Assembly (NCBI RefSeq): GCF_020783335.1
Contig: NZ_CP086068.1
Span: forward strand, 62,001-126,000
Origin: Mucilaginibacter daejeonensis
GTDB lineage: Bacteria > Bacteroidota > Bacteroidia > Sphingobacteriales > Sphingobacteriaceae
Length of the DNA: 64,000 nucleotides
Reading direction: 5' to 3'
A program made the position numbers and the translations under genes. Each line of letters starts with the position of its first letter. The first letter of the stretch is position 1. This document shows, in pieces, positions 1 to 9,411 of this stretch. The notes under the pieces were generated by a model. It made no database searches. It saw only the letters and a program-made list of their open reading frames with translations, and was not told the origin of the DNA.

Positions 1-953
1 TTGTCTGATATGGCCAGGCTCAACGAATCAAATTCCATACTCCGCATGAATACTAGTGCGGTATCGCGCGTCTTGCTAAATTCCACTATCTTTTGTGCAT
101 CCAATGCAGGCGGATATAACACTTTAATAGATGGATCCTGTAATTGCTTATTAAAGATCAGGCTTGCTTTGCCATCCGGGTCAAAACGTTTAGCCAGCAC
201 GCGAAACTTACTCGGCTCTTGCTTAAACAAGTTCAGCTCGAGGTTACTGATATCACTTTTTAATTCGATAGGCTTTTTTTGAAAGGCTACTAATTCACCT
301 TCCTGGTAGATCTTGTCGTTGGATGTTTCTTTTAACGCGTAGATGGTGTACTGCCCTTCATGAAGGTTGTTCAGGGAAAAGTTACCGGCCGAATCTGTAG
401 TGGTAAAGTAGGAGGGTTTCTTTTTACCGAACATCGCCGTGTCTCTACTCGCGGGAAATATCATCACCGTTGCTTCCTTTTCTGGTTGCGCGGTCAAAGT
501 ATTATTCACTTTACCGGAGATGCTTAAGGAATCGATCTGGTCTCCGGTCGAGAAAACGTAAGTGAAATTTTTCAGTACGTTCGACTCATTCAGGTCAGCC
601 AACGCTTTACCAAAGTTGAAAACGTAGGTAGTATTTTTTTGTAGCGAGTCGTTCAGTTTAATGCGTAGTATATGACCTTTAACATTGAACTCCGGTTGGC
701 GTTCAAATGCAGGGCTAATGGTCACATCTGTATAAGGGTTGCTGAGCTTAAAGAACTCATCGAACTCCAGGATGATCTCTTTCGCATTAAATCTCCGGGT
801 CTTATTTTCTGGAGTGGCCTTTAAAAGTTTGGGTGGGGTGCGATCACGTGGTCCGCCCTGTGGTCTTTGAATACTGGCGCAACCTAAGGCCAGTAGTAAG
901 CAAAAAGTGATGGCTAAGGTCTGTAAAAAAAAGTATCTCGTTTTTAAAGGCAT
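1..953 (-). CDS. Ig-like (SbsA/Big_5) lipoprotein, 3' end cut by window edge
   Basis: The open frame runs from an ATG at 953 to the left edge (317 codons visible, no stop). The N-terminus is a lipoprotein signal with lipobox LALGC and the acylated Cys near residue 25. A GGPRDRTPPKLL stretch follows at about 33-44, then a beta-rich domain containing ILEFDEFF and TYVFNFGKAL. This is the usual layout of Bacteroidota Ig-like domain (PF13205-type) envelope lipoproteins. A TAA lies in frame nine codons upstream of the ATG with no earlier start between them, which fixes the start. Function is unknown beyond a probable surface or periplasmic location. It is downstream of mnmG on the same strand but separated from it by a terminator. 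Confidence 0.8.
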   Translation of the reverse strand, partial: MPLKTRYFFLQTLAITFCLLLALGCASIQRPQGGPRDRTPPKLLKATPENKTRRFNAKEIILEFDEFFKLSNPYTDVTISPAFERQPEFNVKGHILRIKLNDSLQKNTTYVFNFGKALADLNESNVLKNFTYVFSTGDQIDSLSISGKVNNTLTAQPEKEATVMIFPASRDTAMFGKKKPSYFTTTDSAGNFSLNNLHEGQYTIYALKETSNDKIYQEGELVAFQKKPIELKSDISNLELNLFKQEPSKFRVLAKRFDPDGKASLIFNKQLQDPSIKVLYPPALDAQKIVEFSKTRDTALVFMRSMEFDSLSLAISD

Positions 954-1013
954 TTTTAAGCGATATAAGCGATTTTGTTAATTTTTGGAACGCTGATATT
1001 TAGATTTAAAAAT

Positions 1014-1048
1014 AATGGCTTTAACATATGTTTATTAAAGCCATTTTT
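1014..1048 (-). terminator. Intrinsic terminator after mnmG
   Basis: A perfect 11-bp inverted repeat (1014-1024 with 1035-1045) encloses a 10-nt loop. On the minus strand it is followed by a T-rich run, 35 nt beyond the mnmG stop. Confidence 0.75.
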
Positions 1049-1082
1049 CGGGTCATTTTTGAAATTTTTCAGTTTTGATCAG

Positions 1083-2945
1083 CTATCTGGAGATATGTAC
1101 CATCAATACCGAAACGTCGGATGGTGACACTCCCGAAATACGAGAGGCTTGGCCCAAGGTACGAGGCTTGATCCTCGCTAACTTCTCGCGAGCCTCTTTG
1201 GATAGTGACACCAATTGGTGGTAGTTGAAGTCCGGATCAATGTTCTTATCCTCCATCTTTTTCATCCGTTCAACGATCTCCAGCTCCTTATCAAAATAAC
1301 TCTCGTACTTGATCTTTATTTCAGCCTGCTCAACAGTTTCTTTATCATATGCAGAAAGCAAGGTGTCTAAGGAGGCATCGGCTTTACGCAGGTCGGCAAA
1401 ACCAACTTGCGGACGACCGATCAGCGAGACCATCTTCACGTTTTGATTCAATGGTGTAGTGCCTAACTCCTCTAATAATGGGTTAAGTTGTGCAGCTTCT
1501 ACAGATTTGTTTTTGGCGTACTTTACAATGTCATCCGAATCCTTTATCTTTTGATTCACCTTTTCCAAACGCTCATCGCTGATCAACCCTAACTCGTGAC
1601 CGATAGGGGATAGGCGGATGTCGGCATTGTCCTGACGTAGGAGCAATCGATGTTCAGCTCTTGATGTGAACATCCGATAAGGCTCCTCGGTACCTTTAGT
1701 TACCAGGTCATCGATCAATACCCCGATGTATGACTCTGACCTTTTCATGATCAGTTCATGCAGATCATGAATTTTCTGGTGTGCGTTGATACCTGCTATA
1801 AGACCTTGCGATGCGGCTTCTTCATACCCGGTGGTACCATTGATCTGTCCGGCCAGGAACAAGTTCTTTACCTTCTTCGTTTCCAAAGTCAGGTCTAACT
1901 GGGTAGGTGGAAAGTAATCGTATTCTATCGCATAACCTGGGCGGAACATCTTAGCGTTCTCAAAACCTGGTATCTGTGTCAACGCCCGGTATTGTACGTC
2001 CTCAGGTAAAGAGGTCGAAAAGCCGTTCACATATATCTCTACCGTATGGAATCCTTCCGGTTCAACGAATATCTGGTGACGGTCTCGCTCTGCGAAACGG
2101 TTGATCTTATCCTCAATAGAAGGACAATAACGTGGACCCAAACCCTTGATCCTACCCGTGAACATAGGTGATCTTTCAAAGCCTTCTTTCAGGGTCTCAT
2201 GTACCTTTGAGTTGGTATAGGTTATCCAGCAGCAACGCTTTTCAGTAGGACGTTCTACATCGGTAAATGAAAAGCGACCGGGCTCATCATCTCCCCATTG
2301 CTCTTCCATTACGGAGTAATTTAGGCTACGGCCGTCAATTCGTGGAGGCGTACCGGTCTTCATCCGGCCGGCTTCAAAGCCTAGTTCTACCAGTTGTTCG
2401 GTGAGTCCAGTGGCCGACTTTTCACCTGTACGGCCGCCACCAAAGCGCTTTTCTCCGATGTGTATCACACCGTTCAGGAAGGTACCATTGGTCAGCACTA
2501 CAGCGCTACATTCGATCTCGATCCCTAATGATGTACGTACGCCATACACGGTGTCATTATTTACCACAAGTCCGGTCACAGTATCTTGCCAAATGTCAAG
2601 GTTTGGTATGCTTTCCAAGGTCAGGCGCCACTCTTCTGCAAAACGCATGCGGTCGTTCTGTGCACGTGGGCTCCACATGGCAGGCCCTTTACTCAGGTTA
2701 AGCATTCGGAATTGGATGGTAGTCTTATCGGCTATGATACCTGAGTATCCTCCCAGCGCGTCTACCTCACGCACGATCTGTCCTTTAGCCACACCACCCA
2801 TCGCGGGGTTGCAACTCATTTGTGCAATGGTGCCCATGTTCATGGTGATCAATAACACCGATGAACCCATATTTGCCGCTGCCGCTGCTGCTTCACATCC
2901 TGCGTGACCAGCGCCGGCAACTATTACATCATATTTTTTGAACAT
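1083..2945 (-). CDS. mnmG: tRNA uridine-5-carboxymethylaminomethyl(34) synthesis enzyme MnmG (GidA)
   Basis: MnmG is an FAD-dependent enzyme that, with MnmE, installs the cmnm5 modification at U34 of several tRNAs. The 620-aa protein is full length for the family. It has the N-terminal dinucleotide-binding motif [11 protein letters not shown] (about residues 9-19), the GidA signature [17 protein letters not shown] (about 46-62), a RYCPSIEDK segment and the conserved C-terminal helical tRNA-binding region ending in [18 protein letters not shown]. It is the last gene of a minus-strand cluster, 52 nt after the small membrane protein gene. Two parS-like palindromes lie at its 5' side, a location often seen for gidA near replication origins. 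Confidence 0.97.
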   Translation of the reverse strand: MFKKYDVIVAGAGHAGCEAAAAAANMGSSVLLITMNMGTIAQMSCNPAMGGVAKGQIVREVDALGGYSGIIADKTTIQFRMLNLSKGPAMWSPRAQNDRMRFAEEWRLTLESIPNLDIWQDTVTGLVVNNDTVYGVRTSLGIEIECSAVVLTNGTFLNGVIHIGEKRFGGGRTGEKSATGLTEQLVELGFEAGRMKTGTPPRIDGRSLNYSVMEEQWGDDEPGRFSFTDVERPTEKRCCWITYTNSKVHETLKEGFERSPMFTGRIKGLGPRYCPSIEDKINRFAERDRHQIFVEPEGFHTVEIYVNGFSTSLPEDVQYRALTQIPGFENAKMFRPGYAIEYDYFPPTQLDLTLETKKVKNLFLAGQINGTTGYEEAASQGLIAGINAHQKIHDLHELIMKRSESYIGVLIDDLVTKGTEEPYRMFTSRAEHRLLLRQDNADIRLSPIGHELGLISDERLEKVNQKIKDSDDIVKYAKNKSVEAAQLNPLLEELGTTPLNQNVKMVSLIGRPQVGFADLRKADASLDTLLSAYDKETVEQAEIKIKYESYFDKELEIVERMKKMEDKNIDPDFNYHQLVSLSKEAREKLARIKPRTLGQASRISGVSPSDVSVLMVHISR

Positions 2946-2957
2946 CTAAACCTCCAG

Positions 2958-2973
2958 TGTTCCACGTGGAACA
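2958..2973. other. parS-like centromere site 1
   Basis: TGTTCCACGTGGAACA is a perfect 16-bp palindrome that matches the parS sequence family bound by ParB (consensus TGTTTCACGTGAAACA; the CC/GG variant is known in Pseudomonas). It lies 12 nt upstream of the mnmG start codon. No parA or parB gene is in the window. Confidence 0.8.
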
Positions 2974-2997
2974 GATACAAAATTACAACTCAATATA

Positions 2998-3237
2998 TCA
3001 CGTTCCACGTGGAACTTTGAATAATGATAATAGTGCTACAAACGCCCAGATACCTTCTAACACCACAAAAGGGTAAAAGCTGATCAGGTATGACGAGTAC
3101 CCACACATGCCTGCCCCAACAAAATTCATCAGCGCGTAAGCTTTGCTTTCGGGTGCTAATTTCTTGAATAGGTTGAGCATAAAGCCGATCAGTAAGATGA
3201 TCACACCTACTGATGCTATAATATCTGATGTCTTCAT
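2998..3237 (-). CDS. Small membrane protein, CBU_0592-like
   Basis: A 79-aa protein starting MKTSDIIASVGVIILLIGF, with two to three hydrophobic segments covering most of its length. The pattern (SDIIASVGV, then a LNxxGAxxCxYxSYL-like middle and FVVLEGIWAFVALL) resembles the CBU_0592 family of small bacterial membrane proteins of unknown function. An upstream ATG at 3270 is possible, but the start at 3237 gives the ATGA overlap with the ABC-F gene and removes a non-conserved charged leader. Its last five codons (VPRGT) are encoded by the second parS-like palindrome. Confidence 0.75.
   Translation of the reverse strand: MKTSDIIASVGVIILLIGFMLNLFKKLAPESKAYALMNFVGAGMCGYSSYLISFYPFVVLEGIWAFVALLSLFKVPRGT
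3002..3015. other. parS-like centromere site 2 (inside coding sequence)
   Basis: GTTCCACGTGGAAC is a perfect 14-bp palindrome, 28 nt from site 1, located inside the last codons of the small membrane protein gene. The core is identical to site 1; only the outermost base of the 16-mer differs on each side. Confidence 0.75.
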
Positions 3238-5105
3238 TCGCTGTCTTTTAATTCCATTAACTCCATCCAACGCATACTTTGATCATCGAGCATATCCTTT
3301 AACGCTTGTATAGAGCTTGATATTTTCATCAACTCTTCATGGTCAGTTATCGTATTCAAGCGCTCTGTTTGCGCAGTTATATCTGACTCGATAGAGGCGA
3401 TCTCTTTTTCCAGACCTTCTAATTCCTTTTGCTCTTTGAAGTTCAACTTGTTCTTTTTAGGAGCAGGAGTAGCGACAGGGGCAGGTGCTTGAACGTTCTT
3501 TTGCTTAGCTGCTTGCTTGGCTTCTTCCTGTTCCAAGCGGAACGATGAGTAATTGCCATTGTATATATCTACCTTACCATTTCCTTCAACCACGAACAGT
3601 TGGTCGGTCAACTTATCCAACAGATACCTATCGTGCGATACCATTAATAGGATGCCGGTGTAATTGGTCAGGAACTCTTCTAACACATTCAGCGTATCGA
3701 TATCCAGATCATTGGTCGGCTCATCGAGTATCAAGAAGTTCGGATTCTTCATCAATATGTTGAGTAGATGAAGACGTTTCTTTTCACCACCACTCAACAA
3801 CGATATCAATCCGTATTGGCGGGCAGGAGGGAAGAGGAATAAGGTAAGCAGTTGTGCTGCTGATATGGTCTTGCCATCTGCCATGGTGATATACTCTGCC
3901 ACGTTCTTCACCACATCGATCACTCTTTCATCATTGCTAAAATTCATACCCGCCTGATTGAAGTAACCGATCACGGTGGTCTCACCCTTTTCGATGTGGC
4001 CATTATCAGGCTGTATGGTGCCCGTAAAGATGTTCAACAATGTCGACTTACCACTGCCATTTTTACCGGCGATACCAATGCGGTCACCTTTTTTGAAGAT
4101 GTAGTTGAAATCAGATATGACCGGCTTATCACGAAAGCTTTTAGCGATATGATGAACCTCCATGATCTTATTGCCCTGGCGTGAGGTCTTCACGCTCAGT
4201 TCGATCTTCGCATTAGGTCCATTGTTTTTGGTCTTCTCCTCCAGGTCATAGAAAGCATTGATACGTGACTGCGATTTAGTTCCACGTGCTTGTGGTTGCC
4301 TGCGCATCCATTCCAGTTCCTTCTTTAATAATTGGGTATTTTTGTGGAACTGTGCATCATCATTAGCTTCCCTTTCAGCCTTCTTTTCTAAAAAGTACTG
4401 GTAGTTGCCATGATAGGTAAATATCTTACCTCGGTCTATCTCAATGATCTCATTGCACACATTATCCAAAAAGTAGCGGTCGTGCGTTACCATTAGAATG
4501 GTCTTGGCGCCTTCGGTGAGGAGTTTCTCTAACCATTCTATCGTATCAATGTCCAGGTGGTTAGTAGGCTCATCTAACACGTATACATCAGGGTCTTCGA
4601 TAAGGAGCTTAGCTAGAGCCAAACGTTTCTTTTGACCGCCTGATAAAGTATCTATTTTTTGGTCGAGTTGGTGAATATCTAACCTACCCAAAATGTTCTT
4701 GATCTGGTATTCGTATTCCCAGGCGTTAACTGCACTTAGCTCTTCAGTTATCTTTTCAATAGCGTCGTAGTTCTCAGGGTCATTTTCGAGTAACTGCTCA
4801 TATTTTAAAATGAGCTGCTGTTGTACGTTATCCTTGTGAAAGATGTAGTCGCTGATGGAATGTCCTTTCTCGAAGATAGGGTCTTGCTCTAAATAGCCCG
4901 GACGAAGGTCACGAGCTGATACCACCTTGCCTTCGGTAGGCAGGAACTTGCCCGACAATAACTTCAGGAGGGTAGATTTGCCGGCCCCGTTCACACCCAC
5001 TAGTGCTACCCTGCGGCCACGGTTAATGCCAAGGGTCAACCCACGGAATAACCAATGGTCATGGAACGAATGACCTAAATTTTCTGCTGATAAATAAGTG
5101 CTCAC
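3234..5105 (-). CDS. ABC-F family ATPase, Uup-like
   Basis: A 623-aa soluble protein with two ABC ATPase domains and no membrane segment. Domain 1 has Walker A GVNGAGKST (about 37-45), signature LSGGQKKR and Walker B YVLDEPTNHLD. Domain 2 has GKNGSGKST, LSGGEKKR and LILDEPTNDLD. A KQAAKQ-rich linker and a C-terminal coiled coil (about 555-623) match the ABC_tran_CTD of the Uup subfamily. ABC-F proteins act on ribosomes or DNA repair intermediates rather than as transporters. The start is GTG at 5105, overlapping the upstream stop as GTGA. It is co-transcribed with its neighbours by spacing. Confidence 0.92.
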   Translation of the reverse strand: MSTYLSAENLGHSFHDHWLFRGLTLGINRGRRVALVGVNGAGKSTLLKLLSGKFLPTEGKVVSARDLRPGYLEQDPIFEKGHSISDYIFHKDNVQQQLILKYEQLLENDPENYDAIEKITEELSAVNAWEYEYQIKNILGRLDIHQLDQKIDTLSGGQKKRLALAKLLIEDPDVYVLDEPTNHLDIDTIEWLEKLLTEGAKTILMVTHDRYFLDNVCNEIIEIDRGKIFTYHGNYQYFLEKKAEREANDDAQFHKNTQLLKKELEWMRRQPQARGTKSQSRINAFYDLEEKTKNNGPNAKIELSVKTSRQGNKIMEVHHIAKSFRDKPVISDFNYIFKKGDRIGIAGKNGSGKSTLLNIFTGTIQPDNGHIEKGETTVIGYFNQAGMNFSNDERVIDVVKNVAEYITMADGKTISAAQLLTLFLFPPARQYGLISLLSGGEKKRLHLLNILMKNPNFLILDEPTNDLDIDTLNVLEEFLTNYTGILLMVSHDRYLLDKLTDQLFVVEGNGKVDIYNGNYSSFRLEQEEAKQAAKQKNVQAPAPVATPAPKKNKLNFKEQKELEGLEKEIASIESDITAQTERLNTITDHEELMKISSSIQALKDMLDDQSMRWMELMELKDSE

Positions 5106-5758
5106 GCTATTTGTTTTATATTATGGGAGGGATGGATCAAAACACCTTCATCCCGCTTTAACGATGTTTTGTACATGGCCTGGGCAACAGTAGCCGCTGG
5201 TATACTTTGATATCTCTTCAGGTCACCTAACAAAAGAGGATCAACGATCTTCATTATCGCCCCAGCTAACTTTTCTCCCAGCCTAATTTCGCCCCTATCA
5301 CCGATCAACAAGGATGGGCGATAAACGTGTACGGCTTGGAAAGATAGTTTGGAGATCGCTTCCTCAGTTTGTCCTTTGGCTTTTAAGTACGTATTACCTG
5401 ATGATGCATCCGCACCTACTGACGACATATAATGAAATTGAGACACCCCATTTCCACTCGCGATCTGAGCCAATTTGACCGGTATATCGCGCTCTATGTG
5501 CTGGTAGGCCTTTGGGTCAGGTGTTTTAGCTTTGGTAGTGCCTAAGCAACAAAAAACGGCCTTACCGTTAATGGCATGGGCAAAGCTGTGCAATAGGTCA
5601 AAGTTAATTATAAGTTGTACAAGCTTTGGATGGGTCACTGGTAATTCCTTGCGGACCAACGCAAATACCTCATCATATTCGGGCGCGTCAAGTAAGTTAC
5701 GGAGTAGATGACCACCCGTTAAACCACTTGCACCAGCTATTACCGCTTTATTTGACAT
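5102..5758 (-). CDS. NAD(P)H-binding oxidoreductase (HTATIP2/atypical SDR-like)
   Basis: A 218-aa Rossmann-fold protein starting MSNKAVIAGASGLTGGHLL, so the nucleotide-binding loop GASGLTG is at residues 8-14. FCCLGTTKAKT, YMSSVGADASS and YLKAKGQTEE (a Y-x3-K pair) follow. This is the pattern of the NAD(P)-binding atypical SDR family that includes TIP30-like proteins. Substrate is unknown. An ATG at 5860 would add 34 poorly conserved residues; the ATG at 5758 starts directly at the Rossmann strand and is preferred. It is the first gene of the cluster leading to mnmG. Confidence 0.8.
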   Translation of the reverse strand: MSNKAVIAGASGLTGGHLLRNLLDAPEYDEVFALVRKELPVTHPKLVQLIINFDLLHSFAHAINGKAVFCCLGTTKAKTPDPKAYQHIERDIPVKLAQIASGNGVSQFHYMSSVGADASSGNTYLKAKGQTEEAISKLSFQAVHVYRPSLLIGDRGEIRLGEKLAGAIMKIVDPLLLGDLKRYQSIPAATVAQAMYKTSLKRDEGVLIHPSHNIKQIA

Positions 5759-5986
5759 AATACGACTAAATACAAAGGTACATAAACAAAATTTAGCATG
5801 TGATCGTATGTTTAAACATCTATATATACTTGTTATTCCCACCTTGAGCATAATAGTCATGCAACACTATACAAGATCTTAAAGGAAGGTTAATGATCTA
5901 TGCTGTGGGTTAAAGCTTAAATACTCGGCTTCTCTATATGAAACAAATATTACTGAAGGGTGTAGTATTCAACATCATATTGATTT

Positions 5987-6763
5987 ATGGCAGACGAAAT
6001 AATGAATTCAGGCTGGAGGCGATGGGCCGAAAGTGTGGGCGACCAGACCGTTTTTCTGTCCCGTTTTTTTAAGAATATTTTTGCAGGCGGTTTTGAATGG
6101 TCTGAATTTGTACGCCAGTGCTATGAGATAGGCTACCGTTCACTAACCCTGGTGGGTATCACGTCTTTCATCATGGGTTTGGTACTCATTCTGCAGCTGA
6201 GGCCTACCATGGTTGAATTTGGTGCAGAAAGCATGCTGCCTACTACATTATCGATCGCAGTGATACGAGAGATAGGTCCGGTGATCACGGCCATTATTTG
6301 TGCCGGCAAGATCGCATCGAGTATAGGAGCCGAATTAGGCAGCATGAACGTTACCGAGCAGATCGACGCCATGGAAGTATCAGGTGCGAACCCCATCCAG
6401 TACCTCGTGGTCACTCGCATACTGGCCACCAGTATCATGGTGCCGCTGTTGGCCATGATCGGTGATGTGATATCACTGATCGGCGGTTTCATTGCCGTTA
6501 ATTTCAATGATGACATTACCCTTCATCTTTACCTGACCAAATGTGTGGCCGCGCTTGACTTCAGCGACTACCTGCCCGCGCTTATCAAGACAGTATTTTT
6601 TGGCTTTGCCATCGGTTTTGTAGGCTGTTATAAAGGGTTCACCTCTAACCGTGGCACCGAGAGCGTGGGTATCGCTGCAAATTCTGCAGTGGTGACGGCT
6701 TCTTTGTGGATATTCTTTATTGATATGGTAGCTGTACAGATCACTAACCTTTTATACTACTAA
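5987..6763 (+). CDS. mlaE: MlaE-type phospholipid ABC transporter permease
   Basis: A 258-aa integral membrane protein of the MlaE/DUF140 family, the permease of the retrograde lipid transport system that keeps the outer membrane asymmetric. It shows the family core IREIGPVITAIICAGKIASSIGAELGSM (given here only as landmarks IREIGP, AGKIASS and AELGSM at about 95-125) and TEQIDAMEVSGANP, with five or so hydrophobic segments. It is the first gene of a three-gene operon, four bases from the ATPase gene. Confidence 0.93.
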   Translation: MADEIMNSGWRRWAESVGDQTVFLSRFFKNIFAGGFEWSEFVRQCYEIGYRSLTLVGITSFIMGLVLILQLRPTMVEFGAESMLPTTLSIAVIREIGPVITAIICAGKIASSIGAELGSMNVTEQIDAMEVSGANPIQYLVVTRILATSIMVPLLAMIGDVISLIGGFIAVNFNDDITLHLYLTKCVAALDFSDYLPALIKTVFFGFAIGFVGCYKGFTSNRGTESVGIAANSAVVTASLWIFFIDMVAVQITNLLYY

Positions 6764-6767
6764 GGCT

Positions 6768-7565
6768 ATGGAAGAAGTGAACGAAAAACCAGCCATCAGG
6801 AAGAATGCCAACGGCACCCACCGAAGTGAGGAACTGGTAGTGGAGATCAAAGGCTTACGTAAATGCTTTGGCTCTAAAGAAGTGTTAAAGAATATCAACC
6901 TTAAACTGACCAAAGGTGAGAACGTGATCGTGCTCGGTCGTTCAGGGCAAGGTAAATCGGTAACTATACAATGTATTGTAGGCCTTTTAACGCCCGATGA
7001 GGGTTCGGTAAAGGTATTTGGTCAGGAAGTACCTGAACTAAGCAGCGAGGAGCTTAAAGAGCTTCGTACCAAGGTTGGTTTCTTGTTTCAAAGTGGCGCA
7101 CTATACGATTCCATGACCGTACGTGAGAACCTGGAGTTCGCACTCACTCGTGTGCTGAAGGTGACCGACCAAAAGGAACTTGACGAACGGGTAAAGGATG
7201 TACTGGAAGGGGTAGGATTGCCCGAAGCCATCGATAAGATGCCATCAGACCTTTCGGGCGGTATGCGTAAACGTGCCGGACTGGCCCGAACACTGATCGT
7301 AAAGCCCGAGATAATGCTTTATGATGAACCTACCACCGGCCTTGACCCCATCACCTCGCGCGAGATCAGCGAGCTGATCCTGGAGATGCAGAAGAAATAT
7401 ATGACCTCATCCATCATCATTACTCACGACATGGACTGCGCCCGCATAACTGGCGACCGCGTAGTGATCATGAAAGATGGTGAATATGTTGCCGAGGGCA
7501 CCTTTGATGAGTTGCGAGAGTCGGGCGACGAATTTGTAAGATCATTTTTTTTAGATACGAAATGA
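6768..7565 (+). CDS. mlaF: MlaF-type ABC transporter ATP-binding protein
   Basis: A 265-aa ATPase energising the MlaE permease. Walker A GRSGQGKS is at residues 57-64, signature LSGGM at 162-166 and Walker B MLYDEPTTGLD at about 183-193, with the switch His in IIITHDMD. An N-terminal extension of about 20 polar residues precedes the ABC domain. Its stop overlaps the start of the MCE protein gene by 4 nt, supporting translational coupling. Confidence 0.94.
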   Translation: MEEVNEKPAIRKNANGTHRSEELVVEIKGLRKCFGSKEVLKNINLKLTKGENVIVLGRSGQGKSVTIQCIVGLLTPDEGSVKVFGQEVPELSSEELKELRTKVGFLFQSGALYDSMTVRENLEFALTRVLKVTDQKELDERVKDVLEGVGLPEAIDKMPSDLSGGMRKRAGLARTLIVKPEIMLYDEPTTGLDPITSREISELILEMQKKYMTSSIIITHDMDCARITGDRVVIMKDGEYVAEGTFDELRESGDEFVRSFFLDTK

Positions 7566-8374
7566 AAATAACATCCGGACAAAAGATCAAGATAGGCCTG
7601 TTCGTGTTAATAGGCGTGGTGGTGATATTCCTGGCCATCTTCCTGATAGGCAGCCAAAAAAGTATGTTCAATTCTACCTTTAATGTGTACGGGGTATTCA
7701 AGAACGTGAACGGCCTCATGGTGGGTAACAACGTTCGATTCGCCGGTATCAACGTAGGTGTGGTAGAGAGCATCAACATTGAGACAGATAGCGCCGTACG
7801 GGTCGACCTGACCTTGAATGAGAACGTAAAAAAATTCATCAAAAAGGACTCACGCGTGAGTATAGGTAGCGATGGCTTGATGGGAGATAAGTTGGTGGTG
7901 ATCAGCCCTGGTGGTGCTAATAGCAATACCCAGGTTCAAAATGGTGACAAATTGGTAGCCGTTAATCCACTTGATGTGGATAAGATCATTAATAAGTTGA
8001 CCAAAGTGGCCGACAATGCTGCCTCACTTACCGAAAATTTGAACGCCATAGTAAGCGATATCAACAAAGGTAAAGGCTCATTAGGCAAACTGTTAAAGAA
8101 CGACAAGATCGCTCACGACCTGGCCTCCACCGTGGCATCGGCCAAAACCACAGTAGCTAACGCTAACAAGACCACTGTTACTCTTAATGAAGATCTGAAG
8201 GCCGCACAAAGCAACTTCTTACTGAGGGGTTTCTTTAAGAGGAAGGAAAAGGAAAAACAACGTAAGATAGACTCAGCCCGCAAGGCACAAGAAAAGATAC
8301 AGAAGGAGAAGGAAAAGGCGGCCAAAAAGGCTCAGGAGGATAGGGAGAAAGCCGAAAAAGAAAAGCAGAATTAA
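7562..8374 (+). CDS. mlaD: MlaD-like MCE domain protein
   Basis: A 270-aa inner-membrane-anchored substrate-binding subunit. One TM helix (about 10-30) is followed by an MCE domain (about 38-118) with VRFAGINVGVVESI and GLMGDKLVVISPG. A helical region and a highly charged K/E-rich tail follow (about 225-270, with KEKEKQRK and EKEKAAKKAQ). The tail is longer than in enterobacterial MlaD, as is common in Bacteroidota. No mlaC or mlaB follows; a strong terminator closes the operon. Confidence 0.9.
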   Translation: MKITSGQKIKIGLFVLIGVVVIFLAIFLIGSQKSMFNSTFNVYGVFKNVNGLMVGNNVRFAGINVGVVESINIETDSAVRVDLTLNENVKKFIKKDSRVSIGSDGLMGDKLVVISPGGANSNTQVQNGDKLVAVNPLDVDKIINKLTKVADNAASLTENLNAIVSDINKGKGSLGKLLKNDKIAHDLASTVASAKTTVANANKTTVTLNEDLKAAQSNFLLRGFFKRKEKEKQRKIDSARKAQEKIQKEKEKAAKKAQEDREKAEKEKQN

Positions 8375-8380
8375 AGAAAA

Positions 8381-8410
8381 AAAGGCGCCCTGGTTTAACT
8401 GGGCGCCTTT
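8381..8410. terminator. Bidirectional intrinsic terminator
   Basis: AAAGGCGCCC and GGGCGCCTTT form a perfect 10-bp stem with a 10-nt loop, flanked by A and T runs. It sits between the convergent mlaD and glutathione peroxidase genes and can serve both. Confidence 0.92.
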
Positions 8411-8429
8411 TTTATTTGATGATCACTGT

Positions 8430-8939
8430 TTACAGTTTGTTGGTGATCTCTGGTGATAATGGGGTAGTACCTGAGCGATAACGGTGGATCAGTTTACCGT
8501 TCTCATCAAGCAGGAATTTTTCGAAGTTCCATTTGATCTCGCCGGTAAAGTCAGGGTTTTCGGTAGTGGTGAGGTATTGGAACAATGGTGCGATGTCGAC
8601 ACCCTTTACACTTACTTTTTCACTTAAAGGAAAGGTAACGCCAAAGTTCTTTGAGCAAAACTCTTTGATCTCGGTATTGGCACCAGGCTCTTGTCCGCCA
8701 AAGTTATTGGCCGGGAAACCTACTACTACCAACTTGTCCTTGTACTGATCAGCAAGCTTTTGCAATTCGGCGTATTGCTTGGTGTAACCGCATTTTGATG
8801 CAGTGTTGACCACCAGGATCTTTTTACCTTTGTATTTGGCCAGGCTAAAATCCTTACCATCGATATTTTTTAGCTTAAAATCGTAAGCCGAGTTAGCTGC
8901 CGTGAAAAGCAGTGCCAGCATTAACGTTAAAATTTTCAT
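8430..8939 (-). CDS. Secreted glutathione peroxidase
   Basis: A 169-aa thiol peroxidase of the GPx family, reducing H2O2 or lipid hydroperoxides, probably with thioredoxin as donor because it is a Cys and not a Sec enzyme. A signal peptide (about 1-18) implies a periplasmic location. The catalytic set is visible: Cys50 in ASKCGYT, Gln83 in FPANNFGGQEPG, and Trp137-Asn138 in KWNFEKFL. Cys95 in the KEFCSKNFGVTFP segment is the usual resolving position. The gene is convergent with mlaD. Confidence 0.95.
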   Translation of the reverse strand: MKILTLMLALLFTAANSAYDFKLKNIDGKDFSLAKYKGKKILVVNTASKCGYTKQYAELQKLADQYKDKLVVVGFPANNFGGQEPGANTEIKEFCSKNFGVTFPLSEKVSVKGVDIAPLFQYLTTTENPDFTGEIKWNFEKFLLDENGKLIHRYRSGTTPLSPEITNKL

Positions 8940-8985
8940 ACACTGATGTTATTTAGTTGGTTAAAGGTAGCTAAACATTCAGCAT

Positions 8986-9411
8986 TCAAAAAGTTTTTAC
9001 GGTCAAATATTGGTCTTCTTTTGCGGTCATCAGCTGCTTGTCTGCAGGCTTCTTATCCTTATATCCCAACAGGTGCAATACACCATGTATGATCACCCGA
9101 TGTAGCTCATGTTCAGGGCTCACGTTGAACTTTTGGGCGTTCTCCTGGGTGCGATCCACTGAAATGAATATATCGCCTGCAATGAGGCCTTCTTCCTCTG
9201 AACTATCAAAGGTCACGATATCGGTATAGGTATCGTGATCCAGATATTGCTGATTGATCTGTAACAGGTATGCGTCGGAGCAAAAAATGAAGTTAAGCTC
9301 CTGGAGTTTATGCCCCTCGGCAATAATGGTCTCTTTGATCCAGCGTTTGAGCGGTAACTTATCTTTTAATTTAAAGCCGGTATCTTCAGTAAAAAAATTG
9401 ATCGCGGCCAT
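8986..9411 (-). CDS. ybeY: Endoribonuclease YbeY (rRNA maturation factor)
   Basis: A 141-aa YbeY/UPF0054 metalloprotein that takes part in 16S rRNA 3'-end maturation and ribosome quality control. The zinc motif HGVLHLLGYKD has His109 and His113, but the third position, usually His (GYDH), is Asp119. As I recall, this GYKD form is common in Bacteroidota, so it need not mean inactivation. The start codon directly abuts the stop of the RsbW-like gene, so the two are coupled. Confidence 0.93.
   Translation of the reverse strand: MAAINFFTEDTGFKLKDKLPLKRWIKETIIAEGHKLQELNFIFCSDAYLLQINQQYLDHDTYTDIVTFDSSEEEGLIAGDIFISVDRTQENAQKFNVSPEHELHRVIIHGVLHLLGYKDKKPADKQLMTAKEDQYLTVKTF

Noticed and set aside
2401..2907. 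168-codon plus-strand frame opposite mnmG
   Set aside because: Antisense shadow of a fully conserved gene.
4260..4300. Partial TTCCACGTG inside the ABC-F gene as a third parS
   Set aside because: Only half of the palindrome is present (GTTCCACGTGCTTG).
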